From assembly GCA_036825155.1 (NCBI GenBank), contig DAISYU010000034.1, forward strand, positions 1-30,523: 30,523 nt of DNA. The letters run 5' to 3'. The notes under the pieces are model-generated. The model had not been told where the DNA came from. It did not search any database and was given only the letters and a program-made list of their open reading frames with translations. Made by a program: the position numbers and the translations under genes. This DNA is from DSAD01 sp036825155. GTDB lineage: Bacteria > Desulfobacterota > Desulfomonilia > UBA1062. Shown here in pieces: positions 14,296-21,467 of this stretch (positions within the stretch are counted from its first letter, which is position 1; each line of letters opens with the position of its first letter).

Positions 14296-14943
14296 ATGAA
14301 AGAGATGTTTATCAGGGGAGGGCCACTCATGTGGCCCCTGCTCATATGCTCAATAGTTTCCGTCACCATCACCATAGAGCGGGTGATTTTCTGGTGGCGG
14401 GAACACAGGCTCAGGAGAGGCGATCTCATTGAGGATATCTTCTGGAAGACGCAGGATGGCCATGTGGACTCCCTCCTTGAAGAGGGTCAGAAACATACCG
14501 GTGAAGCCTCTGGTCGCGATTTTGCCCTGAGGGTTCTCCTGTGCGGTCTTGCGCATCGTGATTGCGGACTGAGGGAAACCATGGAGGTGGCGGCCACAAA
14601 AGAGATCGATCGTATGAAGCGAGGCCTCGATATCCTGGATACCATCATCACCATGGCACCGCTGCTCGGTATCCTGGGGACTGTTTTGGGTATCATCGAT
14701 TCATTCGACCTCTTAGGTGCCGGCGGCATTGAGAATCCCAGGGCAGTCACCGGCGGCATTGCCCAGGCGTTGATAACGACTGCCGCAGGGCTCACCGTGG
14801 CACTCGTGACCCTGGTTCCCTTCAACTACTTCGTGGAAAGGGTGCGCAAAGCAACGAACGAGATCAATAATCTCATGGTCAGGCTTGAGACATCCTGCAG
14901 AAAGGGGACGGAGGTAAAATCCGATGGTAACGTGCGGATATGA
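14296..14943 (+). CDS. exbB: ExbB/TolQ-family proton-channel protein
   Basis: A 215-residue inner-membrane protein with the three-helix ExbB topology: helix 1 at about 11-35, a cytoplasmic stretch, then helix 2 carrying APLLGILGTVLGIIDSF (121-137) and helix 3 from about 155 to 180 with GGIAQALITTAAGLTVAL. ExbB forms the pentameric channel around ExbD that uses the proton gradient to drive TonB. GGGAGG sits eight bases before the ATG. The last 20 bases overlap exbD, so translation is coupled. Position after btuB indicates a dedicated energy module for B12 uptake. Confidence 0.92.
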   Translation: MKEMFIRGGPLMWPLLICSIVSVTITIERVIFWWREHRLRRGDLIEDIFWKTQDGHVDSLLEEGQKHTGEASGRDFALRVLLCGLAHRDCGLRETMEVAATKEIDRMKRGLDILDTIITMAPLLGILGTVLGIIDSFDLLGAGGIENPRAVTGGIAQALITTAAGLTVALVTLVPFNYFVERVRKATNEINNLMVRLETSCRKGTEVKSDGNVRI

Positions 14944-15328
14944 AAACAAGAAGGCTCGGGTTGAAATGCTTCCTCTCATCGACGTGGTCTTTCTCCTGCT
15001 GGTCTTCTTCATTTATGCGATGCTCTCCATGGTGGTTCACCGCGGACTTATCGTGGAACTGCCCGAGGCATCAACGGCACAGGTTGACAGGAAGGACTAT
15101 GTCAGCATCACCATAACGGATGAGAACGCGGTCCTTGTAGGAAAGCAGCCGGTTGCACTGTCCGGGCTCGTGGATGAGGTCATGTCTCAGGCAGGCGGGA
15201 AAACGGATATCCCGGTGTTCATCAACGGTGACCGTGGGGCTGACCTTGGTGTTGCCATCCGGGTACTGGATCTGCTCAGAGGTGAGGGGATAGCGGAAGT
15301 ATCCTTTGAGTGCAGGCAGGAGTCGTAA
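14924..15328 (+). CDS. exbD: ExbD/TolR-family protein
   Basis: A 134-residue protein with a single membrane helix at 16-38. MLPLIDVVFLLLVFF contains the conserved proton-handling aspartate (Asp20, equivalent to Asp25 of E. coli ExbD). A periplasmic domain of about 95 residues ends with the usual strand-helix pattern. The start overlaps exbB by 20 bases and has GGAGG nine bases upstream. The stop codon shares one base with the tonB start (TAATG). Confidence 0.92.
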   Translation: MVTCGYENKKARVEMLPLIDVVFLLLVFFIYAMLSMVVHRGLIVELPEASTAQVDRKDYVSITITDENAVLVGKQPVALSGLVDEVMSQAGGKTDIPVFINGDRGADLGVAIRVLDLLRGEGIAEVSFECRQES

Positions 15329-16089
15329 TGGCGTTATCCGATTTTATCGGGCCGTTCATCATCGCGCTCATCATTCATGCACTGGTTCTTTCATCAGATA
15401 TGTTCAGCCATGATGCACCGACCATCCAGAAAAAAGGCGTATCTTCGATTACACTCAACATTGTAACATCCGTAGCATCCAGCGCATTGCAGTCTCTCCC
15501 AAAGGATGATGCGCCCGATAATCAGCAACGCCCTGCCAGGACCCGAACACAAAAGGAGCCTTCTCGTGCGGTACCGGGGCCGCCGCAGATCTTTGATGCG
15601 AATCTTCCCTCCAGGGCGGACAGGGATGCTCCGGAGGAAACGAGTACGCAAAAAAGAGAACAGGAGACAGACCAGAGAGAACAGATTACACCAGTTGCCG
15701 ACATTGATGACAATGTCGAGGCCAGCCCCTTTATGATTGAGGGACCGCTGCTAACTGATGCGGGTGATGACATGGATACAGGGAACAATTACGTTGATGT
15801 CCCCGAACAGGGGGAAAGGATCCCCGCATCGATTGTCGGACTGGTCAAGCCTGTATATCCCAGGTTCTCGCGAATTCACGGTGAGGAAGGCACGGTTGTG
15901 CTCCTGGTGGAAGTCCTTGCCGACGGCAGTCCCGGGAAGATCGAGATCGTAAGCTCGAGCGGCTACAGGCGTCTCGATAAGGCTGCGATCAAGGCCGTGG
16001 GCAGTGCACGGTTCATAGCAGGCAGAATAAACGGAAGAGAAGTGGATTCGACTCAGCGCATCGCGTTTCGGTTCAATCTCCACGATTGA
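15328..16089 (+). CDS. tonB: TonB-family energy transducer
   Basis: A 253-residue TonB protein: N-terminal membrane helix (about 6-23) with the central histidine at residue 17, a long polar linker (about 30-165) rich in Gln, Glu, Asp and Arg rather than the classic Pro-Lys repeats, and a C-terminal TonB domain beginning VKPVYPRFSRIHGEEGTV and including SSSGYRRLDKAAIKAV. It couples ExbBD to the BtuB plug. A reading frame starting 18 bases earlier exists, but the ATG at 15328 has AGGAG five bases upstream and the TAATG overlap with exbD. No terminator with a T run follows, so read-through into ilvD is possible. Confidence 0.9.
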   Translation: MALSDFIGPFIIALIIHALVLSSDMFSHDAPTIQKKGVSSITLNIVTSVASSALQSLPKDDAPDNQQRPARTRTQKEPSRAVPGPPQIFDANLPSRADRDAPEETSTQKREQETDQREQITPVADIDDNVEASPFMIEGPLLTDAGDDMDTGNNYVDVPEQGERIPASIVGLVKPVYPRFSRIHGEEGTVVLLVEVLADGSPGKIEIVSSSGYRRLDKAAIKAVGSARFIAGRINGREVDSTQRIAFRFNLHD

Positions 16090-16117
16090 GGACGGTACGC
16101 TGCAGACAATCAAGGGC

Positions 16118-16146
16118 TTGAAAACGAGTGTATTAAATGCAATACT
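16118..16146 (+). promoter_or_regulatory. Promoter candidate for the ilvD-polA run
   Basis: TTGAAA (16118-16123, five of six), 17-base spacer, AATACT (16141-16146, four of six). A start near 16153 gives a 29-base leader to the ATG at 16182 and excludes the upstream ATG at 16137. Confidence 0.4.
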
Positions 16147-16181
16147 CCACTTTCAAATCCACGAGAGAAGAGGTTCCTACC

Positions 16182-17840
16182 ATGAGAAGTGACAATACAA
16201 AGAAATCCATCGAGAAGGCTCCCCACAGATCACTGCTTAAGGCGAACGGTTTCACCGATGAAGAGATGGCCCGACCCTTTGTGGGTATAGTCAATTCAGC
16301 CAATGAAATTATCCCCGGTCACATCCACTTGAACCAGATAGCCCAGGCAGCCAAGGACGGTGTCCGTATGGCTGGCGGTACGCCTATGGAATTTAGTGTG
16401 ATCGGCATCTGCGACGGAATCGCCATGAACCATGCCGGCATGAAATATTCGCTCCCCTCGAGGGAGATCATCGCGGATTCCATCGAACTCGTGGCTATGG
16501 CCCATGCGTTTGATGCGCTGGTTTTCGTTCCTAATTGCGACAAGATCGTCCCGGGCATGCTCATGGCCGCTCTCAGGCTCAATGTTCCTTCCGTGGTTAT
16601 ATCGGGGGGGCCGATGCTGGCAGGATCTCACCGCGGCAAGTCCGTCGATCTCATCAGCGTGTTTGAAGGGGTAGGCCAGGTCAAGGCCGGCACGATAACC
16701 GAAGAAGACCTGCGGGAACTTGAAGGGTGCGCGTGCCCCACTGCAGGTTCCTGTTCAGGTATGTTTACCGCGAACTCCATGAACTGTCTGACCGAGGCTC
16801 TTGGGCTCGGCCTGCCGGGCAACGGTACGGTGCCTGCAGCATATTCCGAACGCATCAGACTTGCCAAGCACGCAGGCATGAAGGTCATGGAACTGCTCGA
16901 GAAGGGCATAAAACCGCGGGACATAGCAACGCACAGTGCCTTCAACAATGCCATCGCCGTGGATGTGGCGCTCGGCTGCTCCACGAATACGGTGCTGCAC
17001 GTACCCGCTGTTGCCTATGAGGCCGGCATTGAGCTCGACCTTGACGACTTTGACAACATGAGCAAGCAGGTGCCGCACCTGTGCAACCTCTCTCCGGCCG
17101 GTCCGCACCATCTTCAGGACCTTTACCATGCGGGAGGGATACAAGCGGTCATGAAGCGCCTTGAGGGACTCGGCGTACTCGACCTCAGCGTCACGACCGC
17201 AACGGCAAAGACCCTGAAAGAAAATCTTGAGGACGTCGAGGTGTATGATGCCGAGGTCATCCGGCCCCTGGACAATCCGTATCATGCAGAAGGCGGCATA
17301 GCGATCCTTCGCGGATCCCTGGCCCCGGATGGTGCGGTTGTCAAACAGTCGGGTGTGCTGCCCGAGATGATGAAGAGGGAAGGTGTGGCGAAAGTGTTCG
17401 ATTCCGAAGAGGATGCCACGAAGGCCATCCTGTCGGGAGGAATAAAACCGGGCGATGTCATTATCATCCGGTACGAAGGACCAAAGGGCGGACCGGGTAT
17501 GAGAGAGATGCTCACCCCGACGTCCGCGATTGCAGGTCTGGGCCTCGACAAGGATGTTGCCCTTATCACTGACGGGAGATTCTCCGGAGGAACACGCGGG
17601 GCAGCCATTGGACACTGTTCCCCCGAGGCAGCCCAGGGAGGGGCCATCGCACTGGTCAAAGACGGTGATGTGATCGCCATCGACATCCCGGAGAGGAAAC
17701 TGGATCTGCTGGTGGATGAAGCAGAGCTTGCACAGCGCAGGAAGGCATGGTCGCCGCCGGAAAAGAAGTTGACTGGCGTTTTGAAACGTTATGCCGACAT
17801 GAGTCTTTCTGCAGACAAAGGAGCACGGTACAAGGATTGA
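16182..17840 (+). CDS. ilvD: Dihydroxy-acid dehydratase
   Basis: A 552-residue enzyme of branched-chain amino acid and pantothenate synthesis. It dehydrates 2,3-dihydroxy-isovalerate and 2,3-dihydroxy-3-methylvalerate to the 2-keto acids, using an iron-sulfur cluster and Mg. Diagnostic segments: PNCDKIVPGM with Cys119, CACPTAGSCSGMFTANSMN with Cys191, and DGRFSGGTRGAAIGH near the C-terminus. The segment PGHIHL (45-50) has Gly where plant-type 2Fe-2S enzymes carry a third cysteine, suggesting the E. coli-like oxygen-sensitive 4Fe-4S type. ATG 16182 is chosen over 16137 because only it has a ribosome binding site (GAGG, eight bases) and lies downstream of the predicted promoter. Its stop overlaps the next start (TGATG). 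Confidence 0.95.
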   Translation: MRSDNTKKSIEKAPHRSLLKANGFTDEEMARPFVGIVNSANEIIPGHIHLNQIAQAAKDGVRMAGGTPMEFSVIGICDGIAMNHAGMKYSLPSREIIADSIELVAMAHAFDALVFVPNCDKIVPGMLMAALRLNVPSVVISGGPMLAGSHRGKSVDLISVFEGVGQVKAGTITEEDLRELEGCACPTAGSCSGMFTANSMNCLTEALGLGLPGNGTVPAAYSERIRLAKHAGMKVMELLEKGIKPRDIATHSAFNNAIAVDVALGCSTNTVLHVPAVAYEAGIELDLDDFDNMSKQVPHLCNLSPAGPHHLQDLYHAGGIQAVMKRLEGLGVLDLSVTTATAKTLKENLEDVEVYDAEVIRPLDNPYHAEGGIAILRGSLAPDGAVVKQSGVLPEMMKREGVAKVFDSEEDATKAILSGGIKPGDVIIIRYEGPKGGPGMREMLTPTSAIAGLGLDKDVALITDGRFSGGTRGAAIGHCSPEAAQGGAIALVKDGDVIAIDIPERKLDLLVDEAELAQRRKAWSPPEKKLTGVLKRYADMSLSADKGARYKD

Positions 17841-18853
17841 TGAAAGAGGCACTCTACTGGGTCAGCCTTGATGAGGGCAGGGTGCAGTGTGTTCTCTGTC
17901 CTCATAGATGTGTGATTCGTGAAGACAAAACCGGCATATGCGGTGTGAGGAAGAATGTTGGCGGGGTTCTCTACAGCCTTGTCTGGGCCCGCAGCATTGC
18001 CGCCAGTGTGGACCCGATAGAGAAGAAGCCGTTGTTCCACTTCCTGCCGGGCTCCTCCGCGTTTTCCATCGCAACCGTGGGGTGCAACTTTAGGTGCAAG
18101 TTCTGCCAGAACAGCGACATATCGCAGTATCCAATACAGACAGGGCGTATCACCGGCGAGGAACTGCTGCCGCAGGACGTGGTGGAAGCAGCCCTCATGA
18201 GAGGGTGCGAGAGTATTTCCTATACCTATACGGAACCAACGATCTACATGGAGTATGTCCTCGACACTGCCAGACTGGCTCATGAAGAGGGTATACAAAA
18301 CACCATGATCACCAACGGGTACATATCCACCGATGTGGTCACGAAAAGCCTGAAGGGACTCATCGATGCAGCAAACATAGACCTGAAGTCCTTTTCCGAC
18401 AGCTTTTACAAAAAGCTCTGCGGAGGAAGACTCCAGGGTGTGCTCGATGCCATCAGGGCATATTATGATGCCGGGGTGTGGATAGAGCTCACCACATTGC
18501 TGATCCCGGGAGAGAACGATTCAGAAGATGAAATCAGGGACATCGCCGGATTCATCAAATCCATAAGCCCGGATATCCCCTGGCATATAAGCCGGTACTA
18601 CCCTCACTACCTCTATGACAAGGCTCCGCCGACCACGGTACGCGAGGTTGAGGCTGCTCGAGATATTGGATTGAGTCAGGGGCTCAATTATGTATATACA
18701 GGGAATGTCATGGGACATATTGGAGAAAACACCTTCTGCCATCACTGTGGCAGGGAGATCATCAAACGGCGAGGCTTTTTTGTGACAGAAAAGGCGATGA
18801 GGGGCAATACGTGCCTCCATTGCAATCAAACTATACCAGGGAGGTTCGAATGA
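17840..18853 (+). CDS. amrS: AmmeMemoRadiSam-type radical SAM enzyme (AmrS-like)
   Basis: A 337-residue radical SAM protein of the AmmeMemoRadiSam group, related to pyruvate-formate-lyase activating enzymes. The N-terminus has a cysteine cluster CVLCPHRC (17-24) plus GICGVR. The cluster-binding motif is CNFRCKFC (Cys82, Cys86, Cys89). The C-terminus adds two CxxC pairs (CHHC and CLHC), a zinc-ribbon-like tail. Family partners AMMECR1 (AmrA) and MEMO (AmrB) are absent from the window. Biochemical role unknown. The ATG shares one base with the ilvD stop; a longer frame from 17747 would lie inside ilvD and is rejected. The stop overlaps the next start (ATGA). Confidence 0.88.
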   Translation: MKEALYWVSLDEGRVQCVLCPHRCVIREDKTGICGVRKNVGGVLYSLVWARSIAASVDPIEKKPLFHFLPGSSAFSIATVGCNFRCKFCQNSDISQYPIQTGRITGEELLPQDVVEAALMRGCESISYTYTEPTIYMEYVLDTARLAHEEGIQNTMITNGYISTDVVTKSLKGLIDAANIDLKSFSDSFYKKLCGGRLQGVLDAIRAYYDAGVWIELTTLLIPGENDSEDEIRDIAGFIKSISPDIPWHISRYYPHYLYDKAPPTTVREVEAARDIGLSQGLNYVYTGNVMGHIGENTFCHHCGREIIKRRGFFVTEKAMRGNTCLHCNQTIPGRFE

Positions 18854-19017
18854 AACATCAGAATTTCATGCTTAAGGTCGTGGACGCAAAGAAGGCTGAA
18901 ATCAGGAAGGTACTGAAGGATGCAGGGATAGAAGTTCGTTCTCTTACCGAGGTTTATACTGAAGAAATCGGAGGGGAGGCGAAAGAGGAAGATGCCGAGA
19001 AAAAAGACGAAAGTTAA
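18850..19017 (+). CDS. Small conserved-looking hypothetical protein (55 aa)
   Basis: A 55-residue protein with GGGAGG five bases before the ATG and a 4-base ATGA overlap with the upstream radical SAM gene, so it is almost certainly translated. Residues 1-38 look like a compact strand-helix-strand unit (FMLKVVD, then KKAEIRKVLKDAGI, then VRSLTEVYTEE). The tail is highly acidic and lysine-rich (GEAKEEDAEKKDES). No family is recognised. Its last 26 bases overlap the aminopeptidase gene in another frame, which suggests translational coupling and a possible partner role for that enzyme. Confidence 0.7.
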   Translation: MKHQNFMLKVVDAKKAEIRKVLKDAGIEVRSLTEVYTEEIGGEAKEEDAEKKDES

Positions 19018-20353
19018 GATAGACCTTGCACATAAGCCGGTCTGCGGATGGGAGAAGCTGAAAGGAAAAGAATCGGAGATCGAGGCATATAATACCCAGT
19101 ACAAGGAGTTCCTGTCTCAGGTAAAAACTGAACGTGAGGCGGTTTCATTCATCCAGGAGCGCTCTGGGGGCAGGAAGGGATTGGTGGTTTTTGAGAACCG
19201 GGGCAAGGCCGTAGCCCTGTGCCGGAAAGGATCAGCCCCCCTGAGCGAAGGAGTCAGAATCGTTGTCGCCCACATTGACTGTCCGCGCCTCGATCTGAAG
19301 GCAAACCCGCTCTATGAAGACACCGATCTTGCCATGCTCAAGACCCACTATTACGGGGGCATTAAAAAGTATCAGTGGCTGGCACGGCCCCTGTCCCTTC
19401 ATGGCGTTGTCGTAAAGGAGGATGGGAGCGCTGTCAGGATCGTCATCGGCGAAGAAGATGATGATCCCTGCTTCACCATCGAGGATCTGCTTCCTCATCT
19501 TGCAGGAAAGACCCAGTATACCAAGAAGGTGGGCGATGCCTTCCAGGGAGAGAAGCTCAATATCATTTTCGGTTCCATCCCCGACCTGAACGAGAAGGAT
19601 GAAAAGGTCAAAGGCCGTATTCTTTCTCTTCTGCATGAGAAATATGGCATTTCTGAGCAGGATTTTGTTTCAGCGGATATCGAGATCGTACCTGCAGGCC
19701 CTGCCCGGGATGTGGGATATGACCGCTCACTGGTCGGGGCATACGGCCAGGATGACCGGGTGTGCTCCTGGGCGGCATTTGCTGCCGTGCGCGACTGCAC
19801 AAAAGTGCCCTACACGTCGATAGCGCTGCTTGTCGACAAGGAAGAGATAGGCAGTGACGGCAATACCGGTGCAAAAAGCAGCTTCTTGGAAGAGATCATC
19901 TGGGAGCTCTCGGAGAAATTTAAAGAGAATGTTATACCCTCACGGGTCCTGTTCAGGAGCAAGGCCATCTCAGGGGATGCAAACGGAGCCCTTGATCCTG
20001 ACTACCCCGAGGTGCATGAAAAGACCAACGCTGCAAAGATAGGCTACGGCGTATGCGTGACCAAGTTCACCGGTTCCCGGGGCAAGGCTGGATCGAACGA
20101 GGCCCATGCAGAATACGTGGCGTGGATCAGATCGTTCCTGAACCGGAAAAACATCCCCTGGCAGACAGGAGAGCTGGGAAAGGTGGATGAGGGCGGCGGC
20201 GGAACGGTTGCTAAATTCTTTGCGGAGTATGGGATGGATATTGTTGACATGGGACCGGCACTGCTGTCCATGCATTCGCCATTCGAACTGTCTTCGAAGG
20301 TTGATACTTATGCTACATACCTGGCATATCGGGCTTTTTTGGAGGAAGGATGA
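18992..20353 (+). CDS. M18-family aspartyl aminopeptidase
   Basis: A 453-residue cytosolic zinc aminopeptidase of family M18, of normal length. Metal-site and family signatures are present: VVAHIDCPRLDLK (His94), YGQDDRVCSWAAF, LLVDKEEIGSDGNTGAKSSF with the catalytic EE pair, and MGPALLSMHSPFELSSKVD with the C-terminal metal-binding histidine. M18 enzymes remove acidic or other N-terminal residues from peptides. A GAGG lies close before the ATG, which sits inside the preceding small gene. The stop overlaps the next start (ATGA). Confidence 0.92.
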   Translation: MPRKKTKVKIDLAHKPVCGWEKLKGKESEIEAYNTQYKEFLSQVKTEREAVSFIQERSGGRKGLVVFENRGKAVALCRKGSAPLSEGVRIVVAHIDCPRLDLKANPLYEDTDLAMLKTHYYGGIKKYQWLARPLSLHGVVVKEDGSAVRIVIGEEDDDPCFTIEDLLPHLAGKTQYTKKVGDAFQGEKLNIIFGSIPDLNEKDEKVKGRILSLLHEKYGISEQDFVSADIEIVPAGPARDVGYDRSLVGAYGQDDRVCSWAAFAAVRDCTKVPYTSIALLVDKEEIGSDGNTGAKSSFLEEIIWELSEKFKENVIPSRVLFRSKAISGDANGALDPDYPEVHEKTNAAKIGYGVCVTKFTGSRGKAGSNEAHAEYVAWIRSFLNRKNIPWQTGELGKVDEGGGGTVAKFFAEYGMDIVDMGPALLSMHSPFELSSKVDTYATYLAYRAFLEEG

Positions 20354-20994
20354 AGGATAAGCTCTACGCACATGTAGGGTCTCTGATGGGTGGGATGGTC
20401 CATAATCTCAACACCCCCCTCATGTGGATAATGGGAAGGGCTCAGCTCATTGAGTCGAGGAATGACAAAATCGCCAGCCTTAAGGATCTCTCTGAAGAGG
20501 AGTTTACGAACATCAGGGAAAAGAACAGCAAGGATGTTCTCTCGATCCAGGATGGTGCGGATAAAATAGATCAGATCCTCAAATCACTGGGATATAAGAT
20601 CCAGATGATCTCTGAGGGCTACACCTCCATCGAGCTGAGAGAGTACCTCCAGATGGAGATCGATTTTCTCATGGCCGATATGCGGTTCAAACATGAAACC
20701 AACCGGGAGATCAACCTGGACTCCAGGTCCTGCTATGTCAAGAGCGACTATAATGCACTCTCGTATGCCGTGACAGGGATTATCAACACCATCCTCGCAA
20801 CAACCCAGAAGGGGAGAACTTTGCGTATCGTTCTAGATAACGGTGTAATACGCCTGGGGTGTAATGAACTGGAGGCGACTCCGGAAATCCAGCGAGAGAT
20901 AGAGGGATTATGCTGCGGGCTCAAGGAGAATACAGACATCATCGTTGAGAGCAGCGGGGGATTCAATATCTCCCTGTGTATGAAGGACGCTTGA
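20350..20994 (+). CDS. Histidine-kinase-like protein with degenerate ATPase domain
   Basis: A 214-residue soluble protein. Residues 10-35 (GGMVHNLNTPLMWIMGRAQL) match the phosphoacceptor H-box of NtrB-type histidine kinases, with His18. A helical region to about 105 completes a dimerisation domain. The rest follows the outline of a HATPase domain. Asn in INTILATT could be the N-box, but the DxGxG (G1) and GxGLG (G2) motifs are absent and the domain is short, ending GGFNISLCM. ATP binding is unlikely. It has no sensor domain, no membrane helix and no response regulator nearby. It may be a phosphotransfer or dimerisation protein. GGAGG directly precedes the ATG, which overlaps the aminopeptidase stop. 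Confidence 0.75.
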   Translation: MKDKLYAHVGSLMGGMVHNLNTPLMWIMGRAQLIESRNDKIASLKDLSEEEFTNIREKNSKDVLSIQDGADKIDQILKSLGYKIQMISEGYTSIELREYLQMEIDFLMADMRFKHETNREINLDSRSCYVKSDYNALSYAVTGIINTILATTQKGRTLRIVLDNGVIRLGCNELEATPEIQREIEGLCCGLKENTDIIVESSGGFNISLCMKDA

Positions 20995-21467
20995 TGTCCT
21001 CCACCAGGGAGATCATCACCTGCCCGAACTGCGGGCATTCAATCAGCAGGTACAAGAATCCCTATCCGACAGTTGATATCATCATAGAGTACTCATCCGG
21101 CATCGTTCTGGTCTACCGCAAGAATCCCCCTCACGGGTGGGCTCTGCCGGGAGGCTTTGTCGACTATGGGGAGTCGGTGGAGGATGCGGCAATCAGGGAG
21201 GCTCGTGAAGAAACGAGTCTGAAAGTGGAAGACCTGCAGCTGCTCAGCGTCTACTCAGCCCCGGACAGAGACCCCCGTTTTCATACCATCACAACGGTAT
21301 TTGTGGCCCGTGGTGCAGGCGATCTCATAGCCAGAGACGACGCTGAAGATGTCCGGGTTTTTTCGTTGGAAGACCTCCCGGAACCTGTTGTATTCGACCA
21401 TAGCGCGATTCTGAAGGATTATCAGGTCTGGAAGAAGATGCACTCAGGAGGACGTGCGAAATCATGA
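20994..21467 (+). CDS. Nudix hydrolase with N-terminal zinc ribbon
   Basis: A 157-residue Nudix protein. The Nudix box GFVDYGESVEDAAIREAREE (54-73) satisfies G-x5-E-x7-R-E-x2-E-E, with Ser replacing the usual final Gly. It lies behind a short CPNCGHS segment (10-16) followed by RYKNPYPTV, seen in ADP-ribose pyrophosphatase-like members. Likely substrates are ADP-ribose, NADH or other nucleotide diphosphates; the sequence cannot decide. Start at 20994 has AAGGA six bases upstream and shares one base with the kinase-like gene's stop. The stop overlaps the polA start (ATGA), a plausible house-cleaning link with DNA synthesis. Confidence 0.9.
   Translation: MSSTREIITCPNCGHSISRYKNPYPTVDIIIEYSSGIVLVYRKNPPHGWALPGGFVDYGESVEDAAIREAREETSLKVEDLQLLSVYSAPDRDPRFHTITTVFVARGAGDLIARDDAEDVRVFSLEDLPEPVVFDHSAILKDYQVWKKMHSGGRAKS

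Noticed and set aside
17747..17839. Upstream extension of the AmrS-like gene
   Set aside because: These 31 codons lie inside ilvD in another frame, and the ATG at 17840 gives the expected N-terminus.
6530..17840. Branched-chain amino acid cluster (TPP enzyme plus ilvD)
   Set aside because: The two genes are 8 kb apart on opposite strands, no ilvN or ilvC is present, and the TPP enzyme is not clearly an acetolactate synthase.
16755..17852. 365-codon open frame on the minus strand
   Set aside because: Fully antisense to ilvD, with no ribosome binding site and no recognisable protein features; a codon-bias shadow.
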